The position numbers and the translations under genes are program-made. From contig JALSMF010000020.1 of the NCBI GenBank assembly GCA_026987795.1, forward strand, positions 1 through 25,112: a stretch of 25,112 nt of DNA, read 5' to 3'. A model generated the notes under the pieces. It worked only from the letters and a program-made list of their open reading frames with translations. It ran no database searches and was not told the DNA's origin. Numbering within the stretch: the stretch's first letter is position 1; every line of letters begins with the position of its first letter. The stretch comes from Bacteroidales bacterium. GTDB lineage: Bacteria; Bacteroidota; Bacteroidia; Bacteroidales; JAADGE01. Below, piece by piece: positions 17,001 through 24,214 of the stretch.

Positions 17001-20000
17001 AGTCTTAGTTCATTCATCCATACTTCTATTGATTTCGGTAAGCCGTCGTCAGGTAATATGTTGTTTTCTTTTTTGCGGTTTCTGATACCTATCATAATCG
17101 TTCTGATATTACTCAGATTAGGGTTTCCGGTAATGCTGACTCTTCTTCCTGTTTCATCTGTATATTTTGAGTATTCGGAGGATAAGTTTATTGATACGCC
17201 GTCATGTATTTTTTTGTTTCGTTCTTGTTTTAATGCCTGAAAAATTTCAAAATCTACGTCAAGCATATTTTCCGGACGCCATACAAGTTCGCGGTCTGGA
17301 CTTCCGAGTGTTCCGTCGTAATAACCCGGCTCGGTAAGTTTTAATGGTATTTCGTATTCGTAATAGTTTTCTTTATAATCAGAACCAAGTCTTATGAAAG
17401 CACAAAGGTCGTCGTCGTTAAGCACTTCTCCTTCAATTGCTTCGGCGTGTATAAACATTTGAATTTTTTTATATTGTCTGACATCAAGACTTGCATTTTT
17501 GTAGGCGGCTCTTGCATCTCCGTCGCTGAGATTATATACCTTAAGAGAAATTGCTTGCTCATTAAGTTGTTGCAGATAAGGGTTACCGGGAGATATTTCT
17601 CTTGTAACTCCCGGAGGAAGTATATAATTGACGGGCTGTCTTGAAGAGTTTTCTTCTACGTTAACAGTGTTTACGTCAAGAGATGCATCTGTATATTCCG
17701 GGGTTCCTGCTCCCTCGGTTCCTTCGAGCATAGATAATCTGTATTTACGCCAATCGCCTCTGACTAAGTCAAGTTGAGCAAATCGTAAAACAATTTCCTG
17801 CTCCCAGTCTTTCATAAATAAACGAATAAAACGAATTGATTTAAAATCTGCTATTTGACCGACTCTTTTTTGATAACTGTCAAGAGGAATTTTGAAGTGG
17901 TACCACCTTACCGTTTCTTCATTTTCATTTCTTAATCTTACGGTAGTTTCTTTAATATCGGTAATATAGTTTTCTCCTATTTGCATATCTGAAGGTGTCA
18001 GATGCACCCGATACTGAAAATATGCTTCATTTTCGGTTAAGGTATAGTCGCGATTTATGTCTTCCATGTCGGGTCTTAATTCTGTTGCAGTTACTAAATC
18101 GCCTGTTGAAAAAGAGTTTCCTTCCTGATTATTGTATTTTTTGTATCGGTCTAATATTCCTGTTTGTTGTTCATCGTATGAAGGGTCTCTGAAAAAGAGA
18201 TAGTCATCGTTGGAAGGATCGTTCAATGCGTCTTGGTATGCTTTTGAGCCTGTTCCGTAATTGTCGGCAATGCTTTGCAGGTAGTCTGCAAAGAAAGAAT
18301 TTTCGTCTTCGTCGGAGAGTCCGTCCAGTCCTACGTCCTGATATTGTCTTGCATCTGCAGGTTCTGTGGCAAAAGCGTCTGTAATACGGGGCAGAACAGG
18401 AACTCTTCCCCATACTGTTGTATCAACGTTTATAATATTTGAAGTTGTGGGCATGCCGTTTTCAAATGCTTGCCTTGAGTCTCTTAAAATATCTTCGGAT
18501 ATACTCCCGAGGTTAAAATATATATCTCCGCCGCTGTGATCAGGGTCGTAAATGAAGGGGTCAAGCATCCAGAACTCTATAAATTCAATATTTGCTTCCT
18601 CAAAATCATTTGTTGTTAAAGATTGAGATATTCCGGCCCAACGTGTTTGCGGGTTCAGCAGTTTACCGTCTTGGTTTATTCCGGATGATATCCCGGGTTC
18701 GCCGGATGGTGTGTCAAAGTTATATGGTCCTTTTTCTTCCGGGTAATATGCTAAATTAAGAACATATAAAAATTGCGGAATATCGTTTTGCGGGTCTCTG
18801 TTCGGGAAAATTTCCTGTTCCGGAATTTCTCTGACTCTGTGATCGGACAAATCATCATTTGTAAGGTAGCTTAAAGAACCCGCTCCTGTTAAAAAGTCTC
18901 TGTTTACATTATACCATGCTAATTTTGCTCTGTTATATCCATATCTTAAATCGTTTGAAAATTGGGCTTCCGGAAATAAATCGGGCTGACCTTGAGGCGT
19001 ACTTGATATTTTCCATCGGGAAGGTGATTTTAGGTCTATTGTTACTTTAGCTCCTTCAAAATCGTCAATATTAGCGAAGCCTTCGTCTCCGAGTATTTTA
19101 GGGTGTCCGGGTATAAGTTGAGCGAATTCTCCGGAAAAGTCTATGTTGGATTTTGCTTTTGTTTTTACGAAAGGGATAAATTTATCGACAAAATTTGTTA
19201 AAAACGGAACTTCTTGATTGAAATTTATATTTGTTCCCCAAATAGTGTTTGAAACAGGAATATCTCCTATGTTAACTTTACTCGTAAGCGGTTTTTGGTG
19301 CAAGTGCATAACGGTTGCCCCGATATTGAAATTGTCAGAAAGTCTGTAATCAAAATGAGTACCTATCATTGATTTTGTTCCTATGGCAAACATTGAGTTA
19401 CTTTCAAGTGAAATTTTTATCGGAGTGCCGGATTCCAGCAAACTTTGGTTTATTATTGTAACTCTTCCGAGGTTGTAGTCAACGGTGTAGTCTTGATTTT
19501 CAACAAGTACGGCACCTCCTGCGGTTACGGTAACCGAACCTTCGGGAATGTTCATTGCGTTGAGGTTTATTTCAGAACCGCCCCCCGAGCGATATTCTCC
19601 TTTTAAAAAAAACTTATTTTTTTCGGCTCTTTGTATTGCCTGATTTTGTGTTTCATCATATAGTTCGGTGAATGCGTATTGTTCTGCAATTCTGTTAATT
19701 TCGGGGTCGGTGCTGCCTCCTGTTATTTTTTCTTTAAGATAGTTTCCGAAAGGTTCTGTTACAGGGAAAAATATTTTTCCGTTAGAAGCATTTATGGTTA
19801 TTTTATCTATGAAATCAAAATATCCGTCTGCTCCGGGCTCATTGTTTTTGTTAAGATTATCAAGCCCCATAACCTGCAGTAATATTTGTCCCTGAATTTC
19901 TCCTGCCGGTAAATAATTTATTGATGAGCCGGTTTTGTCGTTTCGGTACATTATGTCAAGTTTGAAGTCTTGGCTGCTGACCTGATATGCATTTATGGAG

Positions 20001-21574
20001 TAGACATTTTTCATCATTAAATTCCAAGTCGGATTTTCAACGGAAAGGATGGTCGGTTTTAAAAGTTTGAGAAATAAAGCATCGGGAGCAGCAGGTTCTT
20101 CGTTTGAAAATTCGCCTACGCGATATGTTTTACCGTCAGAAGTGTTTTCATATTCAAAAGCAACAGCAAGCACCTCATCATTGTTGAGTGCAGAATTTAA
20201 AGAAATATATCCGAGAGTAGGGTTAAAGGTATATTCTGAAGATGTGAGCATACGTGCATTTTGGACTTTTTCGTAATCATCACCGGCTTCAAAATCAGGA
20301 TATGTCGAAAGAATTGTGCTTACGTTGGAGATGTCTCTTAAGCCTGCTTGGTTTACCATTTCCGAATAAAGACTGTTGGTGCCGTTGTCCGGTATTTGTT
20401 GTGCTGTTGTCGTGAAATTGGCAGAGTATATGTGTTGAGAGTTTTCTCCTAAATCGGTAAAGGCTACAATATTTCTGGAATTATCGAATTTTCCGGTTCT
20501 GTTTGTTACCCAAACTTCTATTCTTCTTATGTTTATATTAGAGCTTATAACAGGCAGGTTTTTGAGAGCTTCATCGTATCTGTCTCTGAAATATTGGGAG
20601 ATGAAATAGTGTCTGTTTGCATCATAATTGTCTGCGGTAATTTCAAAGGGAGTTGTTGTGGCTCCGCCCGATACTTCTATTGTTTTACTTTCTCCTTTTT
20701 GTTGTGAGAAAACATTTGTTACGTAGAGGTTTCCGAATTTAAGTTCTGTTTTGAGTCCGAATAAGCTGCGGCTTCCGGTAATAAGTGAGCCGGAGAGAGG
20801 CATTGTAACGTTTCCGGCTTCTATTTTTTGAATTATTTCATCTTCTTTGCCTTCGTAGGCTAATTTAGCATTGTTTTCAAACTCGAAAGTTGCATCGGTA
20901 TCGAAATTTATGCCGAGACGCATTTTGTCTCCTATTTGTCCTGCAACCCCCATTTTTATATTCATATCAAAGTCGAAATTAACGCTTTTTTGCAGGTCTT
21001 TTGTAAGTGCCGGATTTTCATTATTGTTAATTTTGAGACCGAAGATAAGTTCTGCCGTTCCCTGCGGTTTTATATTTATTGTATTGCTGCCGAATATTTT
21101 ATCAAAACCTTGAATGGGAACTATGAGGTTTTTGTTTACAAGCCTGTCAACCAGGCTGTTTTCTCCTTTTATGTTTTCAAGAGCCGAGCGTTCCATCCAG
21201 TATTTGTGAATGTCGGCTTTATTGCTGTATTGTATAAAGTCATCGAAAGACATATAATAAGGGTTCCGATAATTAAAGTTTCCGATTTTATCGTAAAAAA
21301 CAAATTTTCCGGTTTTAGGGTCGTATTTTACAAAAGATTTTATTGTTGACGGGTTTTTGAGAAATAAGGGTGAAGTTTTTCTGACGGAAAGCGGGTCATT
21401 AATATAATCTTCAAACGGAAAAATAAGAGAATCCTCGGGGACTGTATCCTTTATGCCGGGAATAAATTTTATTTTTCCTGAGTCTTTATAGGGTGATGAT
21501 GAAAAAGAAACTACGGAAAAAAAACTTACAATTATTATAACTCCTTTAATTACAGGCTTTGATATTGACTTCAC
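14027..21574 (-). CDS. sprA: SprA/Sov, outer-membrane translocon of the type IX secretion system
   Basis: SprA (Sov in Porphyromonas) forms the giant outer-membrane beta-barrel through which T9SS cargo passes. The 2,515-residue length fits the family (about 2,400-2,500). The N-terminus carries a signal sequence (KGVIIIVSFFSVVSFSS). Throughout there are alternating short beta strands, with family-like stretches such as YNPTLGYISLNS-like FNPTLGYISLN, GEFAQLIPGHPKIL, FANIDDFEGAKVTIDL, VWMNELRLAGF and AARGRLQANLADF. The last residues (GFSLRFNLANI) look like a closing barrel strand. Two very basic segments (nt about 15,640-15,770 and 16,510-16,600) are probably loops. The start is GTG at 21574; an in-frame stop lies 24 bases upstream and no ATG fits, so a GTG start is well supported. 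It follows ruvA by 70 bases without a clear promoter, so it is likely co-transcribed with it. It would export the T9SS cargo encoded at 3972-4796. Confidence 0.97.
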   Translation of the reverse strand: MKSISKPVIKGVIIIVSFFSVVSFSSSPYKDSGKIKFIPGIKDTVPEDSLIFPFEDYINDPLSVRKTSPLFLKNPSTIKSFVKYDPKTGKFVFYDKIGNFNYRNPYYMSFDDFIQYSNKADIHKYWMERSALENIKGENSLVDRLVNKNLIVPIQGFDKIFGSNTINIKPQGTAELIFGLKINNNENPALTKDLQKSVNFDFDMNIKMGVAGQIGDKMRLGINFDTDATFEFENNAKLAYEGKEDEIIQKIEAGNVTMPLSGSLITGSRSLFGLKTELKFGNLYVTNVFSQQKGESKTIEVSGGATTTPFEITADNYDANRHYFISQYFRDRYDEALKNLPVISSNINIRRIEVWVTNRTGKFDNSRNIVAFTDLGENSQHIYSANFTTTAQQIPDNGTNSLYSEMVNQAGLRDISNVSTILSTYPDFEAGDDYEKVQNARMLTSSEYTFNPTLGYISLNSALNNDEVLAVAFEYENTSDGKTYRVGEFSNEEPAAPDALFLKLLKPTILSVENPTWNLMMKNVYSINAYQVSSQDFKLDIMYRNDKTGSSINYLPAGEIQGQILLQVMGLDNLNKNNEPGADGYFDFIDKITINASNGKIFFPVTEPFGNYLKEKITGGSTDPEINRIAEQYAFTELYDETQNQAIQRAEKNKFFLKGEYRSGGGSEINLNAMNIPEGSVTVTAGGAVLVENQDYTVDYNLGRVTIINQSLLESGTPIKISLESNSMFAIGTKSMIGTHFDYRLSDNFNIGATVMHLHQKPLTSKVNIGDIPVSNTIWGTNINFNQEVPFLTNFVDKFIPFVKTKAKSNIDFSGEFAQLIPGHPKILGDEGFANIDDFEGAKVTIDLKSPSRWKISSTPQGQPDLFPEAQFSNDLRYGYNRAKLAWYNVNRDFLTGAGSLSYLTNDDLSDHRVREIPEQEIFPNRDPQNDIPQFLYVLNLAYYPEEKGPYNFDTPSGEPGISSGINQDGKLLNPQTRWAGISQSLTTNDFEEANIEFIEFWMLDPFIYDPDHSGGDIYFNLGSISEDILRDSRQAFENGMPTTSNIINVDTTVWGRVPVLPRITDAFATEPADARQYQDVGLDGLSDEDENSFFADYLQSIADNYGTGSKAYQDALNDPSNDDYLFFRDPSYDEQQTGILDRYKKYNNQEGNSFSTGDLVTATELRPDMEDINRDYTLTENEAYFQYRVHLTPSDMQIGENYITDIKETTVRLRNENEETVRWYHFKIPLDSYQKRVGQIADFKSIRFIRLFMKDWEQEIVLRFAQLDLVRGDWRKYRLSMLEGTEGAGTPEYTDASLDVNTVNVEENSSRQPVNYILPPGVTREISPGNPYLQQLNEQAISLKVYNLSDGDARAAYKNASLDVRQYKKIQMFIHAEAIEGEVLNDDDLCAFIRLGSDYKENYYEYEIPLKLTEPGYYDGTLGSPDRELVWRPENMLDVDFEIFQALKQERNKKIHDGVSINLSSEYSKYTDETGRRVSITGNPNLSNIRTIMIGIRNRKKENNILPDDGLPKSIEVWMNELRLAGFNEQGGWAARGRLQANLADFSTLALSGEYSTPGFGGIEETVDQRQQSTDFNYDFSASTELGKFFPKKYGIRIPLYFGYSEYRSNPEYDPLNPDIKMTATLSNLTQKEKNEFLKISQDYVKRKSVNLTNIRISGNREKKSKNQNSEKNNKIRPGSKNNTGRRKTPAWAISNWTASYGYNELFSRNINTEHNLLKIHTGALAYNYNITPKNIKPFSKVKLFRKKAFRIIKDFNFYYAPSMIAFRTDIRKSYNEILLRNIDNADVLIDETFDKQFTWNRTYDIKYNLSRNLKFTYSANNQAWVGEPEGKIDKTDEQKWNDYKNSVVDSLRNFGRTTDFHQKLNGTWNIPINQLPMLDWVNANVRYDADYFWTIGPRTQDSTVNLGNTIRNNQRIQFSTQANFSRIYRKVKFLKNVDNKFKGSKKKAKKKFKNVKFSKNNVTLKKNKPRSIVHNLKTENVKLTAKDQNNKEIKGRTEIVNENKVKFYPEESAKKVTIEINGKKEVKENFLRVLSDYTLYALMSVRNISLTYSENNGSIIPGYMKKSNYLGFENFSFNDLNNNAPGWKFITGIQESDFASKAAINGWLSGDTLLNSPVIQNNDVTYNFKATLKPIKGLRIDVSADRRESKQNREFWVTDGYGNLNAQNQSQSGSFSMSFLSIKTAFDKITDSTYNSITYNRFLDYRLDIADRLADERIAEGIAYDRNILNNDTLPADNYINQFPYGYSPTSREIMLPAFLAAYSGKDVNKAGLEMFPLIPFPNWRLKYDGLTYYDFIKKYLKRVTVNHGYRSSYTVSSYQSNSAFTEIGSTGFTDIQDELTGTYFVSEYFVDAVMIDEKFTPLIGIDMRWKNDMSTRIEYKQSRNLTLNFGNNTLTELLRKEYVFGFGYKVPDLEIPMMIQGSQKLFKSDLNFRLDFTYSDNYAVIRRIKEADNQLSAGQKNLSVKISTDYNLDKVTLRIFYDRLVNTPRVSTSFKTSNTHIGFSLRFNLANI

Positions 21575-21644
21575 CGTTGAATGAGTTTTAAGATTTTAAG
21601 AGTAGTTTTTGTATCATAGGCAATTTATATTCAGAGAAACGAAA

Positions 21645-22226
21645 TTATAGTATTTTTAGTGCATTTTTTACAATTTCTTCAACGGACAGTTCGGAGTTTG
21701 ACGCATAAACTTTTTTTACTGCTTTTTCTGCTTTTATTTTCGGAAACCCTAACATTATTAGTGCAGCAGTTGCTTCATCGGGTAAATTGTTTGTGAATGA
21801 ACCGGCGGTTTCATCGTCTGTTTCTGCTTTATTTATTTTATCTTTCAGGTCTATAATAACTCTTTGTGCTGTTTTTGCTCCTATTCCTTTTATGCTTTGA
21901 AAGGTTGCGGCATCATCGGTTCTTATTGCTTTTTTAACGTCATTTGCCGAAAGCGAGGACAGCATAATTCTTGCTGTATTAGCTCCTATTCCGGAAACGG
22001 AAATAAGAAGTCTGAAAATTTCTCTTTCTGTTTTATCTGCAAAACCGAACAAAGCATTGGTGTCTTCACGAATAATTTGGTGAATGTAAATTTTAAAAGT
22101 TTCTTTATTGTTTATTTTTGAATGTGTTTGCAGTGAGATGTTTATAAAATATCCTACTCCGCCTGTTTCTGCAATAACGTAGGTCGGAGTTATTTCGGTT
22201 ATTGAGCCTGTGATGTATTCAAACAT
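21645..22226 (-). CDS. ruvA: Holliday junction branch migration protein RuvA
   Basis: RuvA binds four-way DNA junctions as a tetramer and loads the RuvB motor. The 193-residue protein has the normal three-part layout. It has an N-terminal OB fold (about 1-63, starting MFEYITGSITEI), two helix-hairpin-helix motifs (LISVSGIGANTARIMLS near 93-109 and FQSIKGIGAKTAQRVI near 128-143) and a C-terminal RuvB-contacting helical domain (DEATAALIMLGFPKIKAEKAV). All the expected Gly-I-G turns are present. The ORF starts 19 bases after a TATCTTTG -7 box (22245-22252). sprA follows 70 bases downstream, an arrangement I recall from other Bacteroidota; it may reflect shared transcription rather than shared function. 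RuvB and RuvC are not in the window. Confidence 0.97.
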   Translation of the reverse strand: MFEYITGSITEITPTYVIAETGGVGYFINISLQTHSKINNKETFKIYIHQIIREDTNALFGFADKTEREIFRLLISVSGIGANTARIMLSSLSANDVKKAIRTDDAATFQSIKGIGAKTAQRVIIDLKDKINKAETDDETAGSFTNNLPDEATAALIMLGFPKIKAEKAVKKVYASNSELSVEEIVKNALKIL

Positions 22227-22244
22227 ATAGCGTTATTTTGGGTG

Positions 22245-22252
22245 CAAAGATA
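22245..22252 (-). promoter_or_regulatory. -7 promoter box (TATCTTTG) for ruvA-sprA
   Basis: The minus strand reads TATCTTTG, matching TAnnTTTG, ending 18 bases before the ruvA ATG at 22226. No clear -33 element is visible. As no comparable box precedes sprA, this could drive both genes. Confidence 0.45.
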
Positions 22253-22322
22253 AAAAAGTATTACAGGAAATGAAATACTTTGTTTTTGGAGGATTTTGCA
22301 GAGAGGTGTTGTTCAGAGGCTA

Positions 22323-22784
22323 TCAGTTTTTATGTTTTCTTACTATTAAGCCTATGTCAATAACTAAAATTACAGGATTATTATTCATTGTATGGCGTAT
22401 TTTAAAAATGTATTTGCCTTTTTTAAGAAAAACGTTTTCGTCAAAGCTGTGTTCAATATCCCATAACTGTCCGGCAACTTTTCCTAAGTATTTTCCGTTT
22501 TCGTCCGTAACGGGAAATTCTGCATTTTTTATAAATGTTTTGTTTTGCGGGGTGGTTTGTTCTATTTCAACTTTAATTGTTGTAAACGGATATCCTGTTG
22601 AGTGTCGCATTGCAAAAAATAAATCATAGTTTCCGTCTTCGGGAATGTTTACGTTAAATGTTTTAACGTCATTATCAAACCATTTCAGACCTTCTACGGA
22701 CTGAAAGTTTCTGTAAGTATCGCTGCAAGACGTTAAAGAAAGAGCAATTACGGTAATAAAAAGATACAGGCTTAATTTTTTCAT
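22323..22784 (-). CDS. gldH: gliding motility/T9SS lipoprotein GldH
   Basis: The 153-residue protein has a lipoprotein signal peptide with lipobox LTSC (Cys20), so it should be membrane-anchored. The mature part matches the GldH pattern: a short spacer, a V-K-TFNVNIPEDGNYDLFFAMRH region, KVEIEQTTP, then GKVAGQLWDIEHSF and GKYIFKIRHTMNNNPV near the end. GldH is required for gliding in Flavobacterium johnsoniae. The gene starts 4 bases after the stop of the thioredoxin-like gene, so the two are almost certainly co-transcribed. It lies 96 bases upstream of ruvA-sprA on the same strand, which puts two secretion/gliding genes close together. Identification is by motif pattern and length, and is strong but not checked by alignment. 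Confidence 0.87.
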   Translation of the reverse strand: MKKLSLYLFITVIALSLTSCSDTYRNFQSVEGLKWFDNDVKTFNVNIPEDGNYDLFFAMRHSTGYPFTTIKVEIEQTTPQNKTFIKNAEFPVTDENGKYLGKVAGQLWDIEHSFDENVFLKKGKYIFKIRHTMNNNPVILVIDIGLIVRKHKN

Positions 22785-22788
22785 ATAT

Positions 22789-24204
22789 TTAATTTTTATT
22801 GTTTTTTCTTATTTGTTTAATTCTCCACTCTTGTTTTATTTTGAAATATGCGGCTTCAAAATTTTCTGCAGGTCCGGGAGCTGAAATCAGGGACAGCCTG
22901 CCTTCGGGGTTTATTAAAAAATATGTAGGATAAACATACACGTTGTATTCGTCAATAATTTTACCACCTCCGTCATCGTGCAAAATTGTAATGTCTTTTG
23001 TGTCAATGTTTTTTAGGAATTTTTTGATTTTTTCGGTATTATTTTCTTTAAAAACAAGAACTATTTTCAGCAGGTCTTTTCTTTGTTTAGCCAGTGATGA
23101 GAGAAGTAAAATGTCTTTTTTACAAGTGTAGCTTTCAACGGAGAAGAAACCGAGATATACGAATTTTCCTCTGTAGTCTGACAGGCTGTGCATATATGTT
23201 TCGTTGTCGGGCAGGCGGAAGTCTAAACTTGCATTTCCTGCCATAAGATTTGAAGAGTTGTCTAAAAAGTTTTTTACCGCTCTTAGTGTATTTTCGTTTT
23301 TAATATATCTCTTAGCTGCGTATAAGGTGCTGATTATATTGCTCTTATATATCGTGTTTTTGTAAAATTCTCTGTAAAGATTTATGAACAAAAAATATTC
23401 TCTGAATTCAGTATCGCTGCACAAGTCAGAGCTTGCCAATGTTTTGCTCATCATATTCCAACCTGCTCTCATTCCGAGAAGTTTAAAAAGTGTGTCTCCG
23501 TAGGTTTCAAACAGAACGGTTCCGAGGTTTTCTTTTAAGAGTTTGTTGTAAGCAGGGTTTTTATACAAAACGGGATTTCCGTTAAAGTTTTTTCGAACAA
23601 CGGCTTTCTTGTTTTTGTAAATTGCATTTTGTTTGAGTTCAAGGAATTTATATTTTTTGTAGTTGAGGAAAAATTGATTTTTACAAAATGCGGTACTGTC
23701 GTTAATTGCCTGAATTTGTTTTTCTGTAAGCCCGGGGTTTATATGTTTAGGATTTTTAAAAATTGTTTTTACTGCCGATTCGTATAATGCATCAAATTTT
23801 TTCATTGCTGCCGTAACTGTATTGTCATCGTTTAATATCCTGATATAAAATTCGTAAGGTTTAAAGTAGGGGTTCATAATGTCTTCGCGACGTCTTATCG
23901 TTTTTTTGGGCAAGACAATTTTAAGTTCTTTGCCGGGTTCGACTATAATGTATCCTATGAATACGTCTAAATCAAGAAATGCTTCAAATGTTTCGTCGGT
24001 TTCAATAGTGAAAGTAAAATATCCTTGTTCGTCGACTTTGCTTTCGGCTATAATTTTTTTTGTCATTGTTATATAGTCAGAGAAAGTATAGAGGCGAAGT
24101 GTTTCTTCCGCATATGTTCCTGCATTTCCGTAAATTTTACAAATTTCGGCATTGCTTACAAAAAATGCAGATAAAAGCAGTAATATTCCGAATATTTTCT
24201 TCAT
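22789..24204 (-). CDS. periplasmic thioredoxin-fold (TlpA/AhpC-TSA-like) protein lacking the CXXC pair
   Basis: The 471-residue protein has a Sec signal peptide (MKKIFGILLLLSAFFVSNA) and no lipobox. Residues about 20-100 form a beta-rich domain like the one found before thioredoxin domains in Bacteroidota TlpA-like proteins. A helical middle region (about 110-320) follows. The C-terminal part (about 325-455) has the thioredoxin fold order: DFRLPDN, then SLSDYRGKFVYLGFF, the active-site position, IVLVFKENN, and the cis-Pro loop VYVYPTYFLINPEGR (P426). At the redox site the sequence is ESYTCKKD, so the first Cys of CXXC is Ser358 and only Cys361 remains. It should not act as an ordinary disulfide reductase; a peroxidase-like or purely binding role remains open. 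The gene lies between the GAF-PAS gene (10 bases upstream) and gldH (4 bases downstream), which implies one operon. Confidence 0.8.
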   Translation of the reverse strand: MKKIFGILLLLSAFFVSNAEICKIYGNAGTYAEETLRLYTFSDYITMTKKIIAESKVDEQGYFTFTIETDETFEAFLDLDVFIGYIIVEPGKELKIVLPKKTIRRREDIMNPYFKPYEFYIRILNDDNTVTAAMKKFDALYESAVKTIFKNPKHINPGLTEKQIQAINDSTAFCKNQFFLNYKKYKFLELKQNAIYKNKKAVVRKNFNGNPVLYKNPAYNKLLKENLGTVLFETYGDTLFKLLGMRAGWNMMSKTLASSDLCSDTEFREYFLFINLYREFYKNTIYKSNIISTLYAAKRYIKNENTLRAVKNFLDNSSNLMAGNASLDFRLPDNETYMHSLSDYRGKFVYLGFFSVESYTCKKDILLLSSLAKQRKDLLKIVLVFKENNTEKIKKFLKNIDTKDITILHDDGGGKIIDEYNVYVYPTYFLINPEGRLSLISAPGPAENFEAAYFKIKQEWRIKQIRKNNKN

Positions 24205-24214
24205 AGTTCGAGCT

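Noticed and set aside
16851..17240. Plus-strand ORF of 129 codons
   Set aside because: Antisense to sprA in a region with clear SprA motifs (VWMNELRLAGF); no start signal or domain.
18204..18413. Arg-rich minus-strand ORF of 69 codons
   Set aside because: Out of frame inside sprA, on the same strand; the high Arg and Cys content reflects a shifted reading of sprA codons.
20936..21349. Plus-strand ORF of 137 codons
   Set aside because: Antisense to the conserved N-terminal part of sprA; composition is that of a shadow frame.
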